Positions 30,205 to 38,375 of a stretch of 64,000 nt of DNA are shown piece by piece (the first letter of the stretch is position 1; each line of letters opens with the position of its first letter). The translations under genes and the position numbers were made by a program. This stretch comes from Niallia circulans (GTDB lineage Bacteria > Bacillota > Bacilli > Bacillales > Cytobacillaceae), in contig NZ_RIBP01000004.1 of the NCBI RefSeq assembly GCF_007273535.1, positions 2,084,001 to 2,148,000 of the forward strand, read 5' to 3'. The notes under the pieces are model-generated. The model ran no database searches. It saw only the letters and a list, made by a program, of their open reading frames with translations, and was not told where the DNA came from.

Positions 30205-33045
30205 ATGAGGAGAGCTTCACGTTTCAGCAAGTTTTTTATATTAACCATGCTGTCATTGCTGTTAATTCCATTAAATGCAAATGCGGCATCATCAGCTCCA
30301 ACAGTTAACTTTACAGTGACACCGTCACAGAGTGTAATTGTTAAACCGGCAAACAGTCCGGCACAAGGCAGCTTGGATATACGTTTATCTCCGGAAGGAA
30401 AAGCGACAAATGCGAACCGTTCTCCAATTGATGTTGCTTTTATTTTCGATAAATCAGGTTCAATGGATGAGCTTGGAAAAAACCCGTATAAATTTTTAAG
30501 TGCAAAAAATGCTATGTCGGAAGCAGCAGCATATTTCAGTCAGGATCCGAATAAAAATGACCGATTTGCTCTAATCCCTTTTTCTTCAGATGTTGAAACA
30601 GATAAGGTTGTTACATTTCCTGTAGTGGCTACGCCAACTACAGATAATGTTAAAGCAAACCTGCAGACAATCAAAAGCAAGGCAAAGGACCTAACTGCTG
30701 TTGGCGGAACAAACTATACGCAATCCATCCAAAAGGCAATGAGTATGTTAACAACTGGGAATAACACTTCCAAGAAGTACATCATTTTTATGACGGATGG
30801 AGAACCAACGTCTTCCAAAAACGTGGAAACATTTACGGACAGAGTATGCCAATATAAATATTTTTGCTATGACAAAAAAGTTCAGGATACAGTCACGTAC
30901 ACTATTTACACAAACAATACAGCAACTGCCGTTCGTTCTAACGGAGATGTTGTTTCTAACAGCTTAAATACAGTGCAAACAGCAATTAAATCGCAAGTAA
31001 ATGAACAGGTTGATGCACTTGCTGATAATAATATTAAGATGTATTCCATCGGCTTTGGGACAAATAGTGAAGTAGATATGAGTTATTTAAGAAACTTATC
31101 GGAAAAAACTGGTGTAACAGCACAGCAGGCTTCAACAGATACGATTGCGAAAATCTTTGAAGACATTTCACAAAAGGTTTCGACACCAACAATAACGACT
31201 ACAGTTAAAATCAATATTTCTAAATATGCCAATACAGTTAAGTTGGCAGACAATGCAAATGCTACATTGGACAGCTCGGGTAATGTTGTCATTAAAAAGG
31301 ATATCCTTTTCCCAATCAATCAAAATGTTAATGAACCGATAGATGTATCCCTTCCTTTGACATTTAGTGAGAAGGGGACATATACCTTTGATAATATAAC
31401 GCTCGAATATACCGATTTAGACGGGAAAATGCAGCAAAAAACAACTTCTGCCACGATAACAGTAAAAGATGATGCACCTGCAGGCTTCCAGTCAAGTATG
31501 ACATTATCTAAAGTCGTTAATGACTTAAACAGTTTAGTCAAAACAAGTAATGCAAATGATAAGACGAATTATTTCAATGTCAATTATTCCTTAAAACCAA
31601 CAAACCTTGTGAATAGCACGGTTACCGGGAAATTAAAGGATTTAGTCATTGAACAGCCATTGCCTGCCGGTGTCACCATTATCCCTAAAGATAATGTGAA
31701 GCAAGAAACAAGAAACGGGCAGAATTACGCGATTATGACACTAAGTGATGTGTCCAATTATGCAAAAGGCAGCTTCTCACCATCAGAAATTACGGCTTCC
31801 ATGCAGCTGAAGGTTGATTGGGCGGTCACCAATATGACAATGCCGCTTGCAACCTTGAATTATACAGATTCCCGTTTTTCATACGGTAGTAAAACAACCA
31901 TCCCAGCTGCCAAAGATATGATTAACATGAAGGTGCAGCTAAAGGAAAACACTGCGAATGTGTACACGGGTGATGCAGCCGGAACCATTGAAAAAAGAGA
32001 TCAAGCGACAAATACGAAAAAAGCAAGTACACAAGATTTTAAGGAAGATTACGGTCTGCAAAAAATACCAGTAAAAGATATGGTTTATAAAGCAGGCACA
32101 AACAATCAAGCAATTGAAATCACTTATAATGATGACAGTAAATCGTATTTGTACTTCACACCAGATTATGATTTGACAGGAACATCATCAGGCACAAAAT
32201 ATTCAAGTGGAGCCAAAGTTTCAGAAGCTGTGGAAGCGAAGCTTATCCAAAAAGTAGCCGGTGATGATGTTGTATATTCTTATAAGATTGATAATGGCAA
32301 AGACACGACAGGCTGGATTAAGTTTGATCCAAGTAAAGCCATCACAATAGACAAAACAGGTGAAAATAAGATTTATGTGAAGGCAGAAGGCGGATTTGCT
32401 AACAGCCAAGAAATCACTAAAACTATTACGATTGAGCATAAAGTTCAATCCATCACGGTAACTCCAAATCCGATTAACATTACAAGGGGCAGCACGGCAG
32501 ATTTCTCTATTGCTATCAATCCAAATAATGCGACAAACAAGAACTTAGATATTAGTATTGGAGATACATCGATAGCTAGTATTCTTAATGGCAAGTACAG
32601 CATATATGGCGAGAAGCAAGGTGAAACAGAGCTTATTGTCAAAACAAAGGACGGTTCAAACCTTGTGGTGAGAATACCAGTTTCTGTGACAGATCCGTAT
32701 ATTGCTCTTGATGAAATTAAATTCACGAAACCAGCCTATCAAGTTAAGGTTGGCGAAGAGCTGCCAGTAACAGACAATCTGATATTTAATCCAAGCAACG
32801 CGACAGATAAAGATATCATTAGTGTTGTGGCAGAGAAAGAAGGTAAAGTGGACGTCATTGAAAAAGGCGGCGAGTATTACCTTGTAGGTAAAGATGTAGG
32901 CTATACAAATGTGACAGCAACAGCAGAAGAACAAAGAGATAAGAAAACGCCAAGTGCAACCACATTAATTGAAGTTGTTAAAACTAAAGATACAGATGAC
33001 GGCAATAATGGCGGGTCTGGAAACAGCACGGATGGTAAATGGTAA
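30205..33045 (+). CDS. Large secreted VWA-domain protein, candidate pilus-associated adhesin
   Basis: 946 residues. Signal peptide (basic start, hydrophobic core, likely cleavage after LNANA near residue 27). A von Willebrand A domain (about 75-330) has a complete metal-ion site: D82-K-S84-G-S86, the Thr in GGTNYT, and the Asp in MTDGEPT. It also carries a possible disulfide, CQYKYFC. Then beta-rich regions, two Big_2-like repeats near the C-terminus (from about 760; VTPNPINITRGSTADFSI is the first) and a Gly/Asn/Ser tail. No LPxTG motif and no prepilin peptide. It lies convergent to the minor pilin operon, which suggests an adhesin that travels on the pilus, as PilY1-type VWA proteins do. 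That role is inference. Confidence 0.85.
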   Translation: MRRASRFSKFFILTMLSLLLIPLNANAASSAPTVNFTVTPSQSVIVKPANSPAQGSLDIRLSPEGKATNANRSPIDVAFIFDKSGSMDELGKNPYKFLSAKNAMSEAAAYFSQDPNKNDRFALIPFSSDVETDKVVTFPVVATPTTDNVKANLQTIKSKAKDLTAVGGTNYTQSIQKAMSMLTTGNNTSKKYIIFMTDGEPTSSKNVETFTDRVCQYKYFCYDKKVQDTVTYTIYTNNTATAVRSNGDVVSNSLNTVQTAIKSQVNEQVDALADNNIKMYSIGFGTNSEVDMSYLRNLSEKTGVTAQQASTDTIAKIFEDISQKVSTPTITTTVKINISKYANTVKLADNANATLDSSGNVVIKKDILFPINQNVNEPIDVSLPLTFSEKGTYTFDNITLEYTDLDGKMQQKTTSATITVKDDAPAGFQSSMTLSKVVNDLNSLVKTSNANDKTNYFNVNYSLKPTNLVNSTVTGKLKDLVIEQPLPAGVTIIPKDNVKQETRNGQNYAIMTLSDVSNYAKGSFSPSEITASMQLKVDWAVTNMTMPLATLNYTDSRFSYGSKTTIPAAKDMINMKVQLKENTANVYTGDAAGTIEKRDQATNTKKASTQDFKEDYGLQKIPVKDMVYKAGTNNQAIEITYNDDSKSYLYFTPDYDLTGTSSGTKYSSGAKVSEAVEAKLIQKVAGDDVVYSYKIDNGKDTTGWIKFDPSKAITIDKTGENKIYVKAEGGFANSQEITKTITIEHKVQSITVTPNPINITRGSTADFSIAINPNNATNKNLDISIGDTSIASILNGKYSIYGEKQGETELIVKTKDGSNLVVRIPVSVTDPYIALDEIKFTKPAYQVKVGEELPVTDNLIFNPSNATDKDIISVVAEKEGKVDVIEKGGEYYLVGKDVGYTNVTATAEEQRDKKTPSATTLIEVVKTKDTDDGNNGGSGNSTDGKW

Positions 33046-33049
33046 TAGG

Positions 33050-33078
33050 AAAGGGATGCTTATAAGCATCCCTTTTTT
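33050..33078 (+). terminator. Intrinsic terminator of the VWA gene
   Basis: The palindrome AAGGGATGCTTATAAGCATCCCTT (given as arms AAGGGATGCT and AGCATCCCTT) is followed by TTTT. Confidence 0.92.
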
Positions 33079-33195
33079 ATATGGATAAAAAAGAGACTGG
33101 GACAAATCAAAAGATAACCTTTCTAAACGCGAATAATAAAATTACATCTAAATTTGAAAATGAAGGTTGTGACTAAATAGTTAGTTCGTTTCATT

Positions 33196-33312
33196 GCGCC
33201 GCACCCAATCGCTTTTCGCGGGGAAAGCTTGAGATTCATCGTCTTGGCCTGCGGGGTCTAAAGCGTCCTCTATTTCCCGCAGGAGTCGAGTGACCTCCGC
33301 TCCATGCCACCA
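33196..33312. repeat. GC-rich Bacillus intergenic repeat
   Basis: The segment from GCGCCGCACCCAATCGC through TTCGCGGGGAAAGC, CTGCGGGGTCTAA and TTTCCCGCAGGAGTCGA to CCTCCGCTCCATGCCACC is far richer in GC than its surroundings. It holds nested inverted arms (GCGGGGAAA with TTTCCCGC, CCTGCGGG with CCCGCAGG). I recognise this wording as a dispersed repeat found near gene ends in many Bacillaceae genomes. Confidence 0.6.
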
Positions 33313-33417
33313 AGATTTCTAATTATTGTATTAAAACTGAAAAACAAAAAAACCGAACCATTTAATCAATAGTGAAATGCCCCCTGTCAAGTAGACAGTT
33401 GAAATAATAAAAAAGAT

Positions 33418-34302
33418 TTAAACAGCTTGAGCTCTATATTCCATAGGGCTTAAGCCGTTTAATCGTTTTTGATATCTTTCATAATTATAAAAATGAATAT
33501 ACTCCTCTATCGCATGTTCAAGTTCCTCAAATGTCTTATATTTATGTATATAATACTTCTCACATTTCAGTGTTCCCCAAAAAGATTCCATCGGTCCATT
33601 ATCAATACACCGACCAACTCTTGACATACTCTGCGTCATTTTCGCCGCATCTATCCTTTGCTTAAATCCTTTGGAGGTATATTGATACCCACGATCACTA
33701 TGGATAAGTGGATGTTCCTCCTCTAATAATAGTGCAGTTGCTTGGTCTAGCGTCTTAAATACAAGTCTATTATTATTGGAATGTCCTATAACAAAACTTA
33801 CAATGGAGCCATCATAAAGGTCACGAATTGCACTTAAATAAGCCTTCCTTGATTGGCCATACTTAAATTCCGTTACATCTGTAACCCATTTTTCATTTGG
33901 TTTCTCCGCAGTAAATTCTCGATTTAGTCTATTTTCCGCCACCTGTTTAGGAGTAAAGTGTTTATAACGTTTCTTCTTGATGCGGATAATCGAGCGTAAG
34001 CCCGCCACTTTCATTAGTCGATAGATTCTTTTATGATTAAGTTTCTCTTTAAACTGTCTATTCATGTGAAGCGTCATTTGACGATAACCGAAGGTACTAT
34101 CCACTTTTTCATGAAGAATCTTCATTTCTTTTATGATTTTTTCATTCAGTAAATCCTGGGAAGTAGGGAGACGATTCAGCCATTTATAATAGGCGGATCG
34201 TGCTATTTTGACTATTTCACAAAGTAAAGAAATACTTATGTTTTCTTCCCTATGAAGCTCCTGGATAGCGATATATTTATCCTCGAATCGGATAGGCTTT
34301 AT
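33418..34302 (-). CDS. IS3 OrfB, DDE transposase domain (made by -1 frameshift)
   Basis: Catalytic half of the transposase. The rve/DDE integrase core has its three acidic residues: D in WVTDVTEF, D in LIHSDRGYQY and E in GPMESFWGTLK. An N-terminal HTH_21-like region (YRQMTLHMNRQ, RIYRLMKVAGL) precedes it. The first ATG in frame lies at 34125, but the frame is open back to 34302 and encodes conserved OrfB sequence (IAIQELHREENISI). It therefore should be made as an OrfAB fusion by a -1 slip at the AAAA just before the orfA stop. About 294 residues from the shift. No stops interrupt it. Confidence 0.88.
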   Translation of the reverse strand: MKPIRFEDKYIAIQELHREENISISLLCEIVKIARSAYYKWLNRLPTSQDLLNEKIIKEMKILHEKVDSTFGYRQMTLHMNRQFKEKLNHKRIYRLMKVAGLRSIIRIKKKRYKHFTPKQVAENRLNREFTAEKPNEKWVTDVTEFKYGQSRKAYLSAIRDLYDGSIVSFVIGHSNNNRLVFKTLDQATALLLEEEHPLIHSDRGYQYTSKGFKQRIDAAKMTQSMSRVGRCIDNGPMESFWGTLKCEKYYIHKYKTFEELEHAIEEYIHFYNYERYQKRLNGLSPMEYRAQAV

Positions 34303-34976
34303 TTTCTCCTCCTTTCTATCTCCTCCAACTTTTTTAAATACAAATTCTCCGCACGCAACCGTTCATTTTCTCTTTCTAGCTTTTTCATTTGAAGCTTGAA
34401 TTTTTCTTCTGGAGTTAGCTTTGATTCCTCTTTCCTTTTACCACGTCTATCTTTCAACGCTTCTTCTCCGCCATCTTCATACTTCTTTACCCAGTGATAA
34501 ACTTGTTGATAAGAAACTTGATACGTATCCGCTGCTTCTTGATAATTTTTTCCGTTCCCCAAGCAATCAAGTACAATATGTAATCGTTCTTCCCAAGTTA
34601 GTTTGCTTTCATTAGTCATAGAGCCCGTCCTTTCTTGTGACGCATCTTTTAATTCACTATGACTATTATACTTCCTAATCCAACTTCTGAGGACAGAGGG
34701 ATGGGATATTTCATACATTCTAGAAACCTCACGAATCGAAGAACCACCGGACAAATACTCTTTTATGGCGGATAACTTTAGTTCTTCCGAATATTTTTTC
34801 CATGCGGAAGACTCCTTTAATCCTTCTAAGCCAAAGGTATCAAACTTATATTTCCATTCCAAAACGGTGGCATGATGTACTTTATAAATGGATGCCACTT
34901 TAAGTGAAGAAAGTGATTCATCAAACGCCTTCACTATTTCATATTTTTCTTCTGCAGAGTAAAACTTTCGAGACAT
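34299..34976 (-). CDS. IS3 OrfA, DNA-binding subunit
   Basis: 225 residues, long for OrfA but usual for the IS150-like group. It carries several helix-turn-helix units (about 10-55, 65-105, 130-175) and ends in a coiled coil (KLERENERLRAENLYLKKL) that dimerises the transposase. It ends AGG-AGG-AGA-AAA-TAA; the AGGAGG sits a few bases upstream of the A-run and could act as a frameshift-stimulating ribosome site. ATG start at 34974-34976, preceded by AGGGGAG, which is one arm of a perfect hairpin with the IS end. Confidence 0.9.
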   Translation of the reverse strand: MSRKFYSAEEKYEIVKAFDESLSSLKVASIYKVHHATVLEWKYKFDTFGLEGLKESSAWKKYSEELKLSAIKEYLSGGSSIREVSRMYEISHPSVLRSWIRKYNSHSELKDASQERTGSMTNESKLTWEERLHIVLDCLGNGKNYQEAADTYQVSYQQVYHWVKKYEDGGEEALKDRRGKRKEESKLTPEEKFKLQMKKLERENERLRAENLYLKKLEEIERRRK

Positions 34977-34984
34977 AAAAAATA

Positions 34985-35036
34985 CTCCCCTATAGTATCC
35001 AGATTTTATTTTTTAACCTGTCTACCTATAGGGGAG
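34985..35036 (-). promoter_or_regulatory. Hairpin hiding the orfA ribosome site in read-through RNA
   Basis: CTCCCCTATAG (34985-34995) and CTATAGGGGAG (35026-35036) are perfect 11-bp complements. In an RNA entering from outside the IS on the minus strand, the outer arm would pair with the AGGGGAG ribosome site of orfA. An RNA starting inside would lack the outer arm. Confidence 0.6.
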
Positions 35037-35106
35037 CTTATCATAGTTGATTAAGTAGTTCGGTCTTTACGATGGTTCACATACTTATGTCCCAGCCTCC
35101 AAAGGA

Positions 35107-37155
35107 TTACTGTATAACAAAATCATCTGGTATAATCTGCAAGCGATCAACGATTGGCAGTGCATCAATCCCCTTCAACAATACGTCCTGGTCATAATCG
35201 ACAATAAATCTAGACATTTTATTCTCACTTGACGTAGGAACATTTTCAATGCTATTAACTGCTCTATTTGCTCTTATAGCATTAATCTCCAGTGAATTTT
35301 TCGCGAAAATCCCGCCCTTAATATAAAACAATGAACCTACACCATATAATTCAGCATCCTTTTCTGTATAGAAGAAGGCTTTTAATGGCTGAATGTTCTT
35401 TTCTTCTATCGGCAAGTACGGAATGCTTGGTTCGTTCATGTCAGAATAATTATTGAATTCATTCATTCGCGTTATTGTCAGTCTGTCTTTAGATATTAAA
35501 ATCAACTGACCTTCTTCCGACTTGTTAGATTTGTTTGTGTACGGTAATCCAATAATATTAACGTTAGAAATAAAGCTTTCGGCATTAGAGTAAACGACAG
35601 AATTGAAACGGACGATGTCATTTTCTCCATCTGCTTCACCTTTCTCATCGCCCTTGACAGTAAAGTCATCAAGGCTAATGATATTGCTGTTCAGATCCAT
35701 ATTGGTATTCAATGGTCTGATGCTGAGTGTTTTACCTGCGAAAATATCACCATTCAGCTTAACTCCATTCGATGCCAAGCTTGTGGTTGTGTCTGCATCT
35801 GATTCAATGACAACCTTGCCTGCAGCGACCAAATCGGCCCAAGCAGTAACATTGCCTCCGAAGTTAATGAGATGAAGATCACCTGCTGTTTGAACATTTT
35901 GAAGGGAGATATCCTTATTGCTGACAATATACAGATTACCGTTAACGATTAAGTCCTTCTCAAATGTGATGGGATAGTTGCTGCTGTTAATAACAACATC
36001 ACCATTAATTTGCACATTGTCAGTAAAGGTAATAGGACCGGTTTTGCTGTCTATCGTGAATCCATTTTCCAACTTATCTAAGGAATCTCCTATCACTGAT
36101 TGTGGAACTTGTTGTGTATCGGTTTTGACAATATCAGTTTGTGCAGCTTTCGCAGTTACTTTAGTGCTGATTTCATTCTTGAGAACTGCTGAAAGATTAG
36201 CAACATCAGTCGTTGTTGAAACAGTCGTTGTTAAAGCATTTTTACTAAGCATCGTATTAATACGGTCCATCAGTGTTTGATCATACTTAATGTTAATGAA
36301 TTGACTGTCATGCTTTAAGTCAGGAACGTCTTCTTTGTAGAAATTATCTTTTTTTAACTTTTCAAGGATAGCTGCTCCTGTACTGTAGAAGTCTCCGTTA
36401 ACGGAAGGAGGGAGAGAAGCGACTGTTCTTGAATTACCTGCACGATCTTGGTACTTAGCATCGTTTGAAATGGATAAATAGTTGGCAAATGCATTACCAT
36501 TTATATTAGAAGAACCATTTAGGAAAAGTCCGCTGTTCTTGTCCTCTGAAGCTGACCCAGCAGCATATTTTAGAAAGCTTGGCAATGGTGATAAAATGAT
36601 TTTTTTCTTTAAAGTACGCGTGACATCCCCTTCATTTTCATTTGGGTTATTTGTTACAAGGACTATTTCCAGCACTCTTGTATAGTCGTAATTTCGGTTA
36701 ATGGAATAGGAGCTAGTCTTTTTCTCGGTTGATTCATCACATGCAGTTTCTGCATTATTTGGTTTTAAGTAAACGACCTCGTTGTTACTTACGTCCTCTA
36801 TGCTTAAGCATTGGATCGAAGCATTATAGTCTGCATTATTAACAATATCATTCAGGCTTGGGATGAGCACATTGTTTTGCAGTTCTCCTTGAAAGGAGGA
36901 ATTTACGCGGTATGTGCCGTCTGAATTTTTTACCATATTCAGATTAAGTGTATTAAGCCTTGTGGCAATCGTAGATGTTATTTCATCTAGTACCTTTTTA
37001 CTCTCGAAGGTGATGGTAATATCTGACTCTCGCGTTTCAACTCGTTTTGCCCCGCTGATCGAAGAAGCGACAATGGCGAGACCAATCGTTGTAAATACAA
37101 TCGACACAAGCAGAACAGTAAGCAACGCATTACCTTGTTCATTTAGTTTGTTCAT
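35107..37155 (-). CDS. PilX-like large minor pilin
   Basis: 682 residues. The N-terminus has a type IV pilin-like start: a short leader MNKLNEQG, a hydrophobic helix (NALLTVLLVSIVFTTIGLA) and then a polar region. The usual Glu at mature position 5 is replaced by Thr, as in PilX/GspK-like proteins. The body is very long for a pilin. Residues about 360-480 contain repeated beta-strand units (GDVVINSS, DLIVNGNLYIVS, GDLHLI, GKVVIES) suggestive of a beta-helix. ATG 37155 follows AAGGAGA. Third gene of the leftward pilV-pilW-pilX operon. Its exact role, perhaps tip or priming subunit, is inferred. Confidence 0.8.
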   Translation of the reverse strand: MNKLNEQGNALLTVLLVSIVFTTIGLAIVASSISGAKRVETRESDITITFESKKVLDEITSTIATRLNTLNLNMVKNSDGTYRVNSSFQGELQNNVLIPSLNDIVNNADYNASIQCLSIEDVSNNEVVYLKPNNAETACDESTEKKTSSYSINRNYDYTRVLEIVLVTNNPNENEGDVTRTLKKKIILSPLPSFLKYAAGSASEDKNSGLFLNGSSNINGNAFANYLSISNDAKYQDRAGNSRTVASLPPSVNGDFYSTGAAILEKLKKDNFYKEDVPDLKHDSQFINIKYDQTLMDRINTMLSKNALTTTVSTTTDVANLSAVLKNEISTKVTAKAAQTDIVKTDTQQVPQSVIGDSLDKLENGFTIDSKTGPITFTDNVQINGDVVINSSNYPITFEKDLIVNGNLYIVSNKDISLQNVQTAGDLHLINFGGNVTAWADLVAAGKVVIESDADTTTSLASNGVKLNGDIFAGKTLSIRPLNTNMDLNSNIISLDDFTVKGDEKGEADGENDIVRFNSVVYSNAESFISNVNIIGLPYTNKSNKSEEGQLILISKDRLTITRMNEFNNYSDMNEPSIPYLPIEEKNIQPLKAFFYTEKDAELYGVGSLFYIKGGIFAKNSLEINAIRANRAVNSIENVPTSSENKMSRFIVDYDQDVLLKGIDALPIVDRLQIIPDDFVIQ

Positions 37156-37166
37156 ATTATTTCTCC

Positions 37167-37739
37167 TTAAAAGCCAAACTGGCTTTTTAGTGTTAGTGGC
37201 TTGTTAAGTTTTTCGTTATTGATAACAAAGTCGACATATATGACGCCATGAAGGCATGTGTCACTATTTGTTTTATCGGTTTCGCTGCATTGCAGCTTTA
37301 TCTCCGAATTGCTGAAATCTCCGTTGCTTTCCAATGCTTTGCCATCAATGGAAACAGAAGTAATGGTTTTACCATCCACTGTAGTTGGGACAAACTCAAT
37401 TGATCTTGTTGTGGTTTTGTCTGTTTTCGCTTTGCTGTAAGAATAGAAAGTAGAGTTATCCTTTTGATTTTCTGTAATTGCAGTCTGTTCGGAATCAACG
37501 AGTTGAACACTTTTTCCCTGCATTTGTACATAATCAAAAGGGGTGCTGTTAAAGGAATTCATCATCATTGACACGGCATAGTCTGCATCATCACGAATCT
37601 GACCTTCAATTTGGATTTTATTAAAAAGATTTATTCCGGTATGGAAAACTCCATAAATAACTGGCAATACGATTGCTGTTATGGCAAGAACCGCAAGTAC
37701 CTCCATCAAGGTAAGCCCTTTTTCATCTAAGATCTTCAC
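37167..37739 (-). CDS. PilW-like minor pilin
   Basis: About 190 residues. Type III prepilin signal KILDEKG followed by LTLMEVLAVLAITAIVLPVI: cleavage after Gly, Glu at +5 and a long hydrophobic helix. The remaining beta-rich domain has two cysteines near the C-terminus (LQCSETDKTNSDTCLHG) likely to form a disulfide. I choose the GTG at 37737-37739, with GAGGGGG upstream. It overlaps the upstream pilin gene by 17 bases, so translation is coupled. Processing should need the prepilin peptidase encoded at 46409. Confidence 0.85.
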   Translation of the reverse strand: MKILDEKGLTLMEVLAVLAITAIVLPVIYGVFHTGINLFNKIQIEGQIRDDADYAVSMMMNSFNSTPFDYVQMQGKSVQLVDSEQTAITENQKDNSTFYSYSKAKTDKTTTRSIEFVPTTVDGKTITSVSIDGKALESNGDFSNSEIKLQCSETDKTNSDTCLHGVIYVDFVINNEKLNKPLTLKSQFGF

Positions 37740-38220
37740 TTTTAATTGCCCCCTCAACAGAAGTTGTATATTCTCGCTTATTGACTTTCCAATCAACTTT
37801 AACCGTTAAAGGGATGAAATAGTCTGTATACTTTTTGTCCAGCGTTGGAACAATAGAAACATGATAGGGAATATTATTAATCGTTACCGGGCTGCAGTCT
37901 GTAGGTGTAGCATCGCCCTTCCATATTAGCTTGTATTCGTTATTGCATATTTGTAAAGTTCCAGAGGATTTTTCATTTTTCTCTAACCGTTCTCTTATCG
38001 CTATAAATGAATTCGTTCCTGTAGACTGTTCCATAAACGTTAAAGCATTTCTGGCGACGTTTACTGCTGCAGTCTTTTTTTGATTAGAATTTGTATACGA
38101 ATAGGCTTGATTAAAAAAGTTCATTATACCTAATAAAATAATGCTCAATATAGTTAGGGAAACAAGTACTTCAATTAAAGTTAATCCTTTTGAACTAGAT
38201 AATATCTTAAAAAATTTCAT
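37723..38220 (-). CDS. PilV-like minor pilin
   Basis: About 165 residues. Prepilin signal ending SSSKG followed by LTLIEVLVSLTILSIILLGI, with Glu at mature position 5. A variable C-terminal domain has two cysteines (LQICNNEY, PTDCSPV). Start at the ATG at 38218-38220, preceded by AGGGGAA; an upstream in-frame ATG places that site inside the gene. First gene of the leftward minor pilin operon, divergent from the pilus operon. Confidence 0.87.
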   Translation of the reverse strand: MKFFKILSSSKGLTLIEVLVSLTILSIILLGIMNFFNQAYSYTNSNQKKTAAVNVARNALTFMEQSTGTNSFIAIRERLEKNEKSSGTLQICNNEYKLIWKGDATPTDCSPVTINNIPYHVSIVPTLDKKYTDYFIPLTVKVDWKVNKREYTTSVEGAIKSEDLR

Positions 38221-38375
38221 ATATTCCCCTGCTTTCAAAATTACTAATCTTATTATACAATATTTATTAGTCGCAAAATGACTAAAAAAGTCGAAAATAA
38301 GTGCTAAAGTATTGGAAAAATAGAAAAAACTGTAGATTTTTTAGGATTTAGGATATTGGTCTAAGGAGGTTTGTC

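Larger units (their letters stand above)
33379..35037 (-). mobile_element. IS3-family insertion sequence (IS150-like group)
   Basis: About 1.66 kb with orfA and orfB on the minus strand. The terminal repeats align: GCCCCCTGTCAAGTAGACAG at the left, and the complement of the right end GCTCCCCTATAGGTAGACAG; the innermost GTAGACAG is identical. Two-frame transposase organisation and a DDE domain place it in IS3. No flanking target duplication could be recognised. It looks intact. Confidence 0.85.
33093..35099. mobile_element. MITE-like repeat element split by an IS3 insertion
   Basis: The ends are near-perfect inverted repeats: GAGACTGGGACA at 33093-33104 and TGTCCCAGCCTC at 35088-35099 (11 of 12 match). 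Without the IS the element would be about 350 bases. It contains a GC-rich segment (33196-33312) with CCTGCGGG/CCCGCAGG arms and an inner pair of 23-base arms at 33353-33375 and 35041-35063 (18 of 23 match), with the IS seated exactly between them. It has no gene of its own. It fills the 372-base gap 33046-33417. Confidence 0.6.

Noticed and set aside
32900..33045. Sortase anchoring of the VWA protein
   Set aside because: No LPxTG-like motif, hydrophobic segment or basic tail at the C-terminus.
33418..34302. Broken transposase
   Set aside because: The apparent shortness of orfB is explained by a -1 frameshift fusion with orfA; no stop or deletion was found.
33370..35045. Target site duplication flanking the IS
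   Set aside because: The bases on both sides (GAAA T at left, TTATC at right) give no convincing 3-4 bp direct repeat; boundaries may be off by one or two bases.
35603..37207. Plus-strand frames opposite the PilX-like gene
   Set aside because: Shadows of the minus-strand gene without ribosome sites; the minus frame has a pilin start and the continuous operon.
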